The notes below the pieces were generated by a model. That model was not told the DNA's origin and searched no databases. It saw only the letters and a program-made list of their open reading frames with translations. This document shows, piece by piece, positions 38,609-45,957 of a DNA stretch of 64,000 bases. The stretch's first letter is position 1. Each line of letters starts with the position of its first letter. The position numbers and the translations under genes are program-made. The stretch spans positions 27,446 through 91,445 of the forward strand of contig CAJADG010000032.1 in the NCBI GenBank assembly GCA_903938445.1, in the 5' to 3' direction. Source of the DNA: an uncultured Bacteroidota bacterium (lineage in GTDB: Bacteria > Bacteroidota > Bacteroidia > Chitinophagales > Chitinophagaceae).

Positions 38609-38640
38609 TTTGGGAGTTTACATTTTCCCCCTTATTTTTG
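38609..38640 (+). promoter_or_regulatory. Promoter of tRNA-Val
   Basis: TTTG (38609-38612) is separated by 20 bp from TATTTTTG (38633-38640), a perfect TAnnTTTG -7 box. The tRNA begins 19 bp further on. This is the best promoter match in the window. Confidence 0.75.
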
Positions 38641-38659
38641 CACTCCTCAAAAGGGAAAA

Positions 38660-38734
38660 GGGAGCATAGCTCAGTTGGTTCAGAGCATCTCGTTTACACC
38701 GAGAGGGTCCGCGGTTCGAGCCCGTGTGCTCCCA
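38660..38734 (+). tRNA. tRNA-Val (anticodon TAC)
   Basis: 75 nt. The acceptor GGGAGCA pairs with TGCTCCC, discriminator A. The anticodon loop TTTACAC on stem TCTCG/CGAGA gives UAC for GUA and GUG codons. D-arm GCTCAGTTGGTTCAGAGC and T-loop GGTTCGAGCCC are canonical. The TrmN6 homologue encoded at 9684-10484 modifies A37 of this tRNA species in E. coli. Confidence 0.96.
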
Positions 38735-38740
38735 CAGAAT

Positions 38741-38780
38741 AATCCTCAACATTTCTTAATAGTGTGTTGAGGATTTTTGT
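38741..38780 (+). terminator. Terminator of tRNA-Val
   Basis: A perfect 11-bp stem, AATCCTCAACA/TGTTGAGGATT (38741-38751 with 38765-38775), is followed by TTTGTTTT. It has a different sequence from the tRNA-Leu and tRNA-Arg terminators. Confidence 0.85.
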
Positions 38781-38818
38781 TTTAAGTCCTTTCTTCATTT
38801 TTGAACTATTTTTGAATT

Positions 38819-40030
38819 ATGTCTGTATTCACAACTCCCCAAAAAATTATCATTACTTGTAATAAGTGGTTAGCGCCAGCTTTAAGATCCGAAGTAATAG
38901 GTTTGGGTTTTGATGTGGATCGAGTATTTCAAACGGGTGTTGAATTAACGGGTACCGTAAATGATTGTATTCGTTTGAATTTGAATTTAAGATGTGCAAG
39001 TCAGGTAATGTATTCTTTGAAAACATTTATTTGTAATGATCCTGATGAGTTGCACCGAAATTTAGTGAATATACATTGGGAGAAGATGATTAAGCCTGAT
39101 GGTTATTTTTCTGTGATTAGCAATGTTTTTAATGATACAATTTCAACCAATTTATTTGCCAACCTGCGCGTAAAGGATGCAATAGTGGATAGAATGCGTG
39201 AGGTATCGGGGAAACGACCTTCAACCGGTTCTGAATTATCTGGAGCCGTAGTATATTTATTTTGGAAAAATGAAGAAGCTGAAATTTTCTTAGATACGTC
39301 TGGTGATTCTTTGGCAAGACATGGTTATAGAAAGTTGCCTGGAAAGGCGCCCATGTTAGAGGCATTGGCTTCTGCTACCATCTTATCTACCAAATGGAAT
39401 AAGTTTGGCGCATTTGTAAATCCAATGTGTGGATCGGGTACGCTTGCAATTGAGGCAGCTTTAATCGCCACTAAAAGAGCTCCTGGATTATTAAGAAGTA
39501 ATTATGCCTTTATGCATTTACTTGGTTATGACAAAGCTATTTATGAAAAAGAATTAACAATTATTGAAGAGCAGGTAAGGCATCTTCCTAATTTAACAAT
39601 TATTGCTTCGGATATAAGTAGAGATGCCATTAAGATTGCTAAAATAAATGCTGCTGTTGCAGGAGTGGAAGATTTAATTGATTTTCAGGTATGTGATTTC
39701 GAAGCTACTGAAATGCCTGAGCCTGAACAAGGTGCTATCGTAATGATAAATCCTGAATATGGAGAAAGATTAGGAGAGGAGCTTGAATTGGAAGCTACAT
39801 ACGCACGCATGGGTGATTACATGAAAAATAAATGTAAGGGCATGACTGGATATATTTTTACGGGTAATTTAGAGCTCGCTAAAAAAATACGCCTTAAGCC
39901 AAGTAGACGCATAGAATTTTTAAATGCAAAAATTGATTGCAGGCTACTTGAATATGAATTATATGCAGGCACTAAGAGAACAGATAAAAATCCTTCTTCC
40001 AATACAGATCCTAAAGATGCGGCTCAATAA
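38819..40030 (+). CDS. THUMP-domain class I SAM-dependent RNA methyltransferase (RlmL N-half/UPF0020 type)
   Basis: 403 residues. An N-terminal ferredoxin-like segment and THUMP domain (about 5-150) are followed by a methyltransferase domain (about 160-385). Motifs: VNPMCGSGTLAIEAALIA (SAM binding), IIASDISRDAIKIAKINA, and the catalytic-loop position MINPEYGERLGE. The usual motif IV is NPPYG; here the second Pro is Glu. The family N2-methylates guanine in 23S rRNA (G2445 in RlmL). E. coli RlmL has a second methyltransferase half that is absent here. The last bases overlap the convergent HTH gene by 7 bp. Confidence 0.88.
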   Translation: MSVFTTPQKIIITCNKWLAPALRSEVIGLGFDVDRVFQTGVELTGTVNDCIRLNLNLRCASQVMYSLKTFICNDPDELHRNLVNIHWEKMIKPDGYFSVISNVFNDTISTNLFANLRVKDAIVDRMREVSGKRPSTGSELSGAVVYLFWKNEEAEIFLDTSGDSLARHGYRKLPGKAPMLEALASATILSTKWNKFGAFVNPMCGSGTLAIEAALIATKRAPGLLRSNYAFMHLLGYDKAIYEKELTIIEEQVRHLPNLTIIASDISRDAIKIAKINAAVAGVEDLIDFQVCDFEATEMPEPEQGAIVMINPEYGERLGEELELEATYARMGDYMKNKCKGMTGYIFTGNLELAKKIRLKPSRRIEFLNAKIDCRLLEYELYAGTKRTDKNPSSNTDPKDAAQ

Positions 40031-40290
40031 ATATTGCACTGTTTGCTTTCTGAAATCTCAATAATTTTAGCTGGATATTTTAACATAGAGCCTTCTCCTG
40101 TTAATATCCATAACATATTTAAGTCTTCATAATTTTCAGAGACTTTAATTAATATATCAGATCCCATGGAGCCTTTATTTCTGAATTGCTTATGAAAATA
40201 TCCATTGGAAATTTTAAGGGTGTGTTCAAATTTGTGTGGACTGATCATTTTAAATTCTAAATACACGGAAATTCTTTCAATTGCTTTCAT
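40024..40290 (-). CDS. Small HTH protein of the Bacteroidota XRE-like 'LTGEGSM' type
   Basis: 88 residues from ATG 40290 (MKAIERISVYLEFKMI), chosen over the upstream in-frame Met at 40347, which overlaps the fibre gene and adds hydrophobic, non-HTH residues. The pattern ISPHKFEHTLKISNGYFHKQFRNKGSMGSDILIKVSENY is a helix-turn-helix, and LNMLWILTGEGSMLK is the closing motif common to a Bacteroidota group of small repressor-like proteins. It starts 23 bp after the fibre gene stop on the same strand, so it may be its last operon member or have its own promoter. The target is unknown. Confidence 0.72.
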   Translation of the reverse strand: MKAIERISVYLEFKMISPHKFEHTLKISNGYFHKQFRNKGSMGSDILIKVSENYEDLNMLWILTGEGSMLKYPAKIIEISESKQCNIY

Positions 40291-40313
40291 GTTGTTTAAT
40301 TTAAATATGTTAA

Positions 40314-42470
40314 TTAATAAGAAGATGTTCCACCAGTAATAAACCATCTATTTTCTGAAAATATTGCGGTTGCCATAGTTTTTGAAGGATTTTTTTCATT
40401 AAAAGGCGTCCAAACAACTGGACGTTCTCTATTGCTTGTTAAAAGTTCGTTAGATATCCAAATTGTACCATTCTCAACATCAATATTTATGTCTGAAAAT
40501 GTTGTTCTATCTCCAAATGGTGTTATATATATTATTTGTCCTTCAATTCCATCTTTTAAAATATAATGTCGTCCTCTAATGCCACTTAGTTTATGTATAC
40601 ATTTAGACAAATCAATTTCCTCAGATTGTTCTTCCGATTTATTACTTGAAACTGTCAATTTCGATAACAAACCAGTAGTGGTTAATTTCTCAGAACCCTC
40701 TAATGGAGATGCACCTAGGCTTTCAAGTGTAGGTAATATTTGATCACCAGTATTACTTCCGCTTAAAGTTGTGATACCTAGTTTAGTTTGTATGGTTCCA
40801 GTAGTTTCATCACCTGTGTTAGTCCCAGAAGTATTGGATATAACAGCTGATTGAATATCAGTAACGTAATTTTTATTGGTACTTGCTGCGATGTCAGCAG
40901 TCGTTGCATCTGTGCCTGCGGTAATTAAACCTTTTGTATCGTAGGTAAGCTTGGTTTTTGTGGATGCAGTAATAGCAGTGTTACTTGCAACAGCGCCAAT
41001 CGTATTATAGGATATAGATTTTGCAATTGACCCATTATAAGTTTCACCAGGAATGTCACCAGTACCTAAATTATTAAAACTAAGTGCATTGGATGAGGTA
41101 GATGCAATGATAATATCAGCAGTTCCATCAAAAGCAACTCCATTGATTAATTTTGTTGTTGACAATTTAGATGCAGTAGCAGCATTACCAGTAGTAGGCT
41201 GATTCCAAATGGGGACGGTACCCGTTAAAAGTGAATATGGAATTACGCCTGTTGTTAAACTACCAACAGTTGTAATTTGTATGGAACCGGCCGATGGAGC
41301 AGCACCTAAACTATTATAAGAAATAGTTTTTGCAACTGACCCGTCAAATGTTCCCCCCGGTACATCGCCAGTTCCAGTATTTGTATAAGTTAAAGAATTT
41401 GCATTTGAAGTAGGCAGTATAATGTCTGAAGTCCCATCAAATAATATACCATTAATTGTATGTGCTGTTTCAAGCTTTGTCGCAGTGCTTGCATTTCCAG
41501 TTAGGGTGCTTATGATATTTGGCGCAATAAATGAACTATTCTCACCTAATAATTTAAGACCTCCAGCTGAAATTTGTAAATTGCCTCTCACATTACTTAA
41601 TACAGCAGGAGGTACGTTTTGACCTAATGTGTCACTTGCAATGGATAAGGAACCTGATGAAATAAATAAACCTTTGAATGGTTTTTCTAAAGTACCTAAG
41701 GTAGATGTTGCGCCTAATGATTCTATATTTCCACCAACGGTAACATTTTTAGAGGCAATTAAATTTCCGTTAATCTTTATATCAAAACTATCGGTTCCTT
41801 CCAATGAAATAGAAGTTACAAACTTGCCAACTTTTTGATAACCTGAAATTAGGGAATTAAAATCTACAGTGCTAATTTTACTATTTAGTGTGTCTAAATT
41901 ATTTTTTAAATTATTCGTATTCAATTGAATATTATTTACATTCAACTCAATTTGTGCAGCGTTTGATTGTATACTATCTAAATTCTTTAGAATGTTATTT
42001 TTATTTTCTATCGCTTGGTTTTGAAGACTAATAACACTATTATGCAAATAGTTGGTATCGATACTTCCTGTTGAATTGGCTGAAAACAAAGCATATGGCA
42101 CACTTAATAATTCTGAACTGCCAATGATTCGATAGTCGAATCCTCCGTCAGGGTCAGTTTCCGTTAATACGAAATAGGGGCCATTTGCCCAATCTATGTC
42201 TTTCATTTTCCCCATTAAAGTAGATCCTGCACCAATTTGTAAGCTAACTAATCCGTTTAAATTGGTCTGTTTTTGTTGCATTTCAATATAGACTGGTGCT
42301 CCATTATTGGTGCCCTTTAGAATGCTTATGCGCATGGATATATTTTTCAAAGACATTAGATTGTTGGATGCATCTCTAATAACAGCCTGATAACTTATTT
42401 TTTGTGGTGCTTGTGAAAAGCTGGCTAAGCTGATTAATATAAAAAGAATGCAAATGATATTTTTTTTCAT
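40314..42470 (-). CDS. Large exported fibre-like repeat protein
   Basis: 718 residues. There is a signal peptide (1-19, ending ASFSQ). The N-terminal domain (about 20-125) has QKISYQAVIRDASNNLM and SELLSVPYALFS, common at the start of Bacteroidota surface proteins. Residues about 130-205 are heptad-like and Asn/Leu rich (LNVNNIQLNTNNLKNNLDTL), consistent with a trimeric coiled coil. Residues about 320-600 hold phage tail-fibre-like repeats: INGILFDGTSDI / INGVAFDGTADI, GTGDVPGGTFDGSVAKTISY / GTGDIPGETYNGSIAKSISY, and TKLTYDTKGLITAGTDATTADI. The C-terminal 120 residues (GRHYILKDGIEG...) form an unrecognised tip domain. No T9SS tail is visible. The start abuts the T9SS-tailed gene stop. Confidence 0.8.
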   Translation of the reverse strand: MKKNIICILFILISLASFSQAPQKISYQAVIRDASNNLMSLKNISMRISILKGTNNGAPVYIEMQQKQTNLNGLVSLQIGAGSTLMGKMKDIDWANGPYFVLTETDPDGGFDYRIIGSSELLSVPYALFSANSTGSIDTNYLHNSVISLQNQAIENKNNILKNLDSIQSNAAQIELNVNNIQLNTNNLKNNLDTLNSKISTVDFNSLISGYQKVGKFVTSISLEGTDSFDIKINGNLIASKNVTVGGNIESLGATSTLGTLEKPFKGLFISSGSLSIASDTLGQNVPPAVLSNVRGNLQISAGGLKLLGENSSFIAPNIISTLTGNASTATKLETAHTINGILFDGTSDIILPTSNANSLTYTNTGTGDVPGGTFDGSVAKTISYNSLGAAPSAGSIQITTVGSLTTGVIPYSLLTGTVPIWNQPTTGNAATASKLSTTKLINGVAFDGTADIIIASTSSNALSFNNLGTGDIPGETYNGSIAKSISYNTIGAVASNTAITASTKTKLTYDTKGLITAGTDATTADIAASTNKNYVTDIQSAVISNTSGTNTGDETTGTIQTKLGITTLSGSNTGDQILPTLESLGASPLEGSEKLTTTGLLSKLTVSSNKSEEQSEEIDLSKCIHKLSGIRGRHYILKDGIEGQIIYITPFGDRTTFSDINIDVENGTIWISNELLTSNRERPVVWTPFNEKNPSKTMATAIFSENRWFITGGTSSY

Positions 42471-42938
42471 TTAATTTACTTTTAAGATTTTGTAACTAGT
42501 TTCTTCGATAGCATTTCGATAAATTTTAATAATATATAAACCTGACGGAAGCCATTTTAAGGATATATTACTCGTTTCATTTTCAATTACTCCTCTTTGT
42601 ATTTCTTTGCCGTTTTCGGTAATTAAACTATAACTAAGTGTTTTAAAGTTTAAGTTTTCAACTTTAAAATGTACAATATCGTTAGTGGGAATTGGGTAAA
42701 TGGAAACATGCAATTTCTTATTAGTATGTATTGGGTTTATAATAATTCCATTTTGAATTCCTTCATTTGCATTAAAGAAATTACCTTTTTGAGTATATAG
42801 CACTTCACCTATACTATAGTCTACTGAACCATAATTAGAAACAATACTAAGTCCACTTGAATTATAAGTAATTTGGCTAGATAATACATTGTAAATAAGA
42901 AGCATTGGTATTAATAGAATAGTATATAATCTTATCAT
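42471..42938 (-). CDS. Small T9SS type A sorting-domain protein
   Basis: 155 residues from ATG 42938 (MIRLYTILLIPMLLIYNVLSSQ, a good signal peptide); a Met 14 codons upstream adds an unlikely Asn-rich leader. Residues about 20-60 resemble a short repeat motif of Bacteroidota surface proteins (YSIGEVLYTQ, then EGIQNG). The last 75 residues are a type A (Por secretion tail) sorting domain: VSIYPIPTNDIVHFKV, LKWLPSGLYIIKIY and a final KILKVN. The protein is almost only tail and should be exported by the T9SS. Its TAA directly precedes the ATG of the fibre gene, so the two are co-transcribed. Confidence 0.8.
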   Translation of the reverse strand: MIRLYTILLIPMLLIYNVLSSQITYNSSGLSIVSNYGSVDYSIGEVLYTQKGNFFNANEGIQNGIIINPIHTNKKLHVSIYPIPTNDIVHFKVENLNFKTLSYSLITENGKEIQRGVIENETSNISLKWLPSGLYIIKIYRNAIEETSYKILKVN

Positions 42939-43152
42939 ATGGTAAAGGTGTAATGAATTAATATTTTTATTATTACACATTTAAGACAATAACTTACACA
43001 TATTGCATATTTGCTATAATCATATGACTATAATCATACATTTATTCGAGATTTGAATTTATTATCATGTTATTCATAGAAAATTAATTTGAATTTCATT
43101 TATTGGATAAATTGAAATTAAATCTGTGCACTAAATTTTGAAATAAAAAATC

Positions 43153-43506
43153 ATGAAATCACAAAGTAGTAATTCGGAGTTGGAAAAATTAAAGCCACAT
43201 ATGATTGTGCAAGTTATTCAGTATATGCCTAACGCTGTAGTTAGTAAAACAATTCTGAAGCGTATTACAGGTAATGTTACATTATCTTCATTTGATGTTG
43301 GAGAAGAATTGCCTGAAAAGCTTTCGCCATATGACACCTTTGTTCAAATCATTGATGGGCAAGCCGAAGTGATTATAGATGAGAAAAAGTTCACTTTAAA
43401 ATTAGGCGAGGGTATGATAATTCCTTCTCATGCACTACATCAATTTCATGCGAATGAACAATTTAAAATGATCGCTACTGTTATTAAAAGCGGTTATGAA
43501 GATTAA
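43153..43506 (+). CDS. Cupin-domain protein
   Basis: 117 residues, single cupin barrel. The conserved turns are SPYDTFVQIIDGQAEVIIDEKKFTL (motif 1 side, though the expected metal-binding His-His pair is not obvious) and GEGMIIPSHALHQFHAN (motif 2, with HALHQFHA). It is an ATG start with no signal peptide, so cytoplasmic. It lies 21 bp upstream of the AraC gene on the same strand. A paired cupin and AraC-type HTH suggests a sensor-regulator relationship, but this is inferred. The 214 bp upstream is about 75% A+T and shows no clear promoter. Confidence 0.82.
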   Translation: MKSQSSNSELEKLKPHMIVQVIQYMPNAVVSKTILKRITGNVTLSSFDVGEELPEKLSPYDTFVQIIDGQAEVIIDEKKFTLKLGEGMIIPSHALHQFHANEQFKMIATVIKSGYED

Positions 43507-43527
43507 AAATATTATAAAAACGTAACT

Positions 43528-44088
43528 TTGAGAATTTACATTAAATATATGGTTAGTTTAAGGTGCAAGAATTTAGTCGTTACTAAATTAGAAAAACTAG
43601 ATATTCGATTTATTAATGTCGAATTAGGCTTTGTAGACTTAGAAGAAGAATTGAGTGAGTCCCAATTATTTGATCTAGACCTTGAGTTAAAAACTGCTGG
43701 ATTAGAGTTGCTTGAAAATCACAACGCTATATTAATTGAAAAAATCAAAAGTATCATAGTTGAACTCGTTCACTATGATGATTCGAATCCTCTAGTGAAT
43801 TTATCGGATTATATAGCTGACAAGCTAAACCTTGATTATGGTTATTTAACCAATTTGTTTACAAAAGTAAAAGGGGAAACAATACAACAATATTATATAA
43901 AACATAAAATTGAAAAAGCGAAGGAGCTCATTTTATATGATCAAAAGTCTTTAACCGAAATTGCAGATATATTACACTATAGTTCTATAGCCCATTTCTC
44001 CAATCAATTTAAAAAAATTACTGGAGTTGCTCCATCAATATTTAAGAAAATGAAATATGAGCGAAATACAAATATTGAAAACTTATAA
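43528..44088 (+). CDS. AraC-family regulator with a degenerate HMA-like N-terminal domain
   Basis: 186 residues from TTG 43528. This start is preferred because IYIKYMVSLRC matches the first strand and metal loop of the HMA-like domain found in a Bacteroidota AraC group; ATG 43549 would remove that strand. The canonical loop is MVCxRC; here it reads MVSLRC, so one metal-ligand Cys is Ser. Residues about 80-180 form the AraC double HTH: LSDYIADKLNLDYGYLTNLF, QQYYIKHKIEKAKELI and LTEIADILHYSSIAHFSNQFKKITG. It is probably co-transcribed with the cupin gene. Its ligand and targets are unknown. TAACTTTG at 43523-43530 overlaps the TTG, and I do not treat it as a promoter. Confidence 0.78.
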   Translation: MRIYIKYMVSLRCKNLVVTKLEKLDIRFINVELGFVDLEEELSESQLFDLDLELKTAGLELLENHNAILIEKIKSIIVELVHYDDSNPLVNLSDYIADKLNLDYGYLTNLFTKVKGETIQQYYIKHKIEKAKELILYDQKSLTEIADILHYSSIAHFSNQFKKITGVAPSIFKKMKYERNTNIENL

Positions 44089-44091
44089 TTA

Positions 44092-45270
44092 TTAATACAA
44101 TAAATACTGTTCTATTTCAATTCTCCAATCATTAACTTTTAACAGCTTATTTATTTGTTGAAGCCATTGTTGCAATGGTAGTTCAAATAAATTTTCTGCA
44201 TTGGGGATACCCAATAATAAGGATAAATGATTTTCTCCGGAAGGGTTTGCATTGGTTGGATAGGGCATCCACTTAAAATCTTGTGGATGAATATCTCGTA
44301 TTAATTTTAATAGTAAAAGTCCATTTAAAACAGCATCAAAATGATAGGGGTCTATTACTTTTATTCTAATTCCTGTAGTCAGTTGTAGGGGGTTATTAGA
44401 AATAGGTAATTTTAATATTTCAATTTTAAGATCTTCGCTTAAGATATTTTGACAAACCATTTTAATCGCATCTATATTAAACCAGTCCGCTCCAATCCAT
44501 TCAAAGGAATAAGTGGTACCGCGGCCTACAGATACATTCGTTGATTCAAAAAAACACAATCCAGGATATAAAATATTGGCTTCTATATTTTGTAGTGCAG
44601 GCGAAGGGTTTGTCCATTTCACATTCCAATCGAAGAATAAATTTTCTCTATTCCAATCACTTCCATTATTATGCTTACATTTTATAATTTCTAAATCAGC
44701 ATTCCATTTTTGTGTTTTATTAAAATAGTTGGCTAATTCGCCAAGTGTACATTGATGTTTTATGGGGATATTAAAGCGTCCTATAAAACTTGATACATTT
44801 TCATGAAGCATGGGACCTTCGCAATTGCTTAAGTTACCTCCCAATGGATTGGGTCGATCAAGTATAATAACTTTTTTATTGAATTTTGCTCCAGCTTCTA
44901 TCCAATAAGTCATGGACCATAAGTAGGTGTAAAATCGAGTACCTGCATCAGGTATATCAAATAACAGAATGTCAATACCCTCTAAATCCTGTTCATTGGG
45001 CATAAATTTTTCTCCATATAAACTAGTAATTGAAAGGCCTGTTACATCATCGAAGCCATCCTTAATATATGCGCCATCAATAGCATTGGCTTTAATACCA
45101 TGTTCAGGAGAAAAGAGTTTCACCAAATTAAATTCTGCTTTTTTTAATGCCAATCTACTTGATACTCCAATATTCGTTGTAGCTGCTTCATTGGTCAAAA
45201 ATGCAATCTTTTTATCTTTCCAATTGGGACTTGATTTTAAAATGATATCGATTCCAAAAAGTATGGGCAT
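44092..45270 (-). CDS. DUF1343 / NamZ-like exo-beta-N-acetylmuramidase
   Basis: 392 residues. The Rossmann-like N-terminal domain reads FGIDIIL..., KKIAFLTNEAATTNIGVSS, LFSPEHGIKANAIDGAYI, and ILLFDIPDAGTRFYTYLWSMTY. FESTNVSVGRGTTYSFEWIGADW and TGIRIKVIDPYHFDAVLNGLLLL belong to the C-terminal half. The family includes NamZ, which removes terminal MurNAc from peptidoglycan fragments. Homologues commonly have a signal peptide; none is visible here at the Met start, so the protein is either cytosolic or starts with an unrecognised leader. It is 31 bp downstream of the cysteine-cluster gene on the same strand. Confidence 0.88.
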   Translation of the reverse strand: MPILFGIDIILKSSPNWKDKKIAFLTNEAATTNIGVSSRLALKKAEFNLVKLFSPEHGIKANAIDGAYIKDGFDDVTGLSITSLYGEKFMPNEQDLEGIDILLFDIPDAGTRFYTYLWSMTYWIEAGAKFNKKVIILDRPNPLGGNLSNCEGPMLHENVSSFIGRFNIPIKHQCTLGELANYFNKTQKWNADLEIIKCKHNNGSDWNRENLFFDWNVKWTNPSPALQNIEANILYPGLCFFESTNVSVGRGTTYSFEWIGADWFNIDAIKMVCQNILSEDLKIEILKLPISNNPLQLTTGIRIKVIDPYHFDAVLNGLLLLKLIRDIHPQDFKWMPYPTNANPSGENHLSLLLGIPNAENLFELPLQQWLQQINKLLKVNDWRIEIEQYLLY

Positions 45271-45301
45271 GTTTAAAATTTAAGATGGAATAGGTGGATA
45301 C

Positions 45302-45931
45302 TTAATCTTGCTTAAATCCAGATTCCACTTTTAAAGTTTCTAATACATTAAAAATAATGGGACATCGATCATAATGCATATAGGTGGTGAATAACCTTTT
45401 ATTAAATTCCGGTACGTGAAAAGCAGGGAATTCTTTACAACCCGCAAAGCGGTGGCTGTACACACTACAGCTATTTCCAACTAGAAAATGGCAGGGTATC
45501 GCATTTACAACCATGCGACCTGATTCTCCTTTGTCTAGGTATTTTTCATCAAATTCGGCCCTTGTTTGCCCTAAGTGTGCGGATAAGTTATTGGCTTCCT
45601 CTTCGTCAATATTCACCATTAGGCTCTTGCAACAATTGCCACATTCCGTACATTCAATTTTCGGAGAAATGGCCTCTGAAAGCTCAAAAACCGCTTTATC
45701 TAGGCTTAAACTATCCAAATTCCTTAAAAAATCTTGGAATTTGAGGTTTTCCGCTTCTAATTCAATTGCTTTGTTTTTGATAAAAACAAGGTCAACGATG
45801 GGATATGTTAGATTCTTTTCGATGGGATAAAGATAATGCATAAATCCTTTTATCCACATTTGCCCTTTTTTGTACCTATTTGGATTGGAAAAGAGGCTAT
45901 GCGCATTAGATTTGCAGCTAGACCAGGGCAT
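45302..45931 (-). CDS. YkgJ-type cysteine-cluster (zinc/iron-chelating) protein
   Basis: 209 residues from ATG 45931; ATGs at 45859 and 45838 are possible, and the first 24-31 residues look atypical. The cluster is [13 protein letters not shown] (about 137-149), [26 protein letters not shown] (about 181 on), giving the C-x2-C-x2-CC...C...C...C pattern of the YkgJ/PF03692 family. These cysteines bind metal; the cellular role is unknown. It is divergent from parE with 26 bp between the two starts. Confidence 0.82.
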   Translation of the reverse strand: MPWSSCKSNAHSLFSNPNRYKKGQMWIKGFMHYLYPIEKNLTYPIVDLVFIKNKAIELEAENLKFQDFLRNLDSLSLDKAVFELSEAISPKIECTECGNCCKSLMVNIDEEEANNLSAHLGQTRAEFDEKYLDKGESGRMVVNAIPCHFLVGNSCSVYSHRFAGCKEFPAFHVPEFNKRLFTTYMHYDRCPIIFNVLETLKVESGFKQD

Positions 45932-45957
45932 TTTTTGCCCATAAAGTATTGATAATT

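Noticed and set aside
40024..40290. The small HTH protein as an antitoxin of a toxin-antitoxin pair
   Set aside because: No partner of toxin size is adjacent; its neighbours are the fibre gene and a methyltransferase.
40314..42470. The fibre protein as evidence of a prophage
   Set aside because: No capsid, portal, terminase, tail or lysis genes are present; flanking genes are chromosomal and the protein has a signal peptide and a Bacteroidota-type N-terminal domain.
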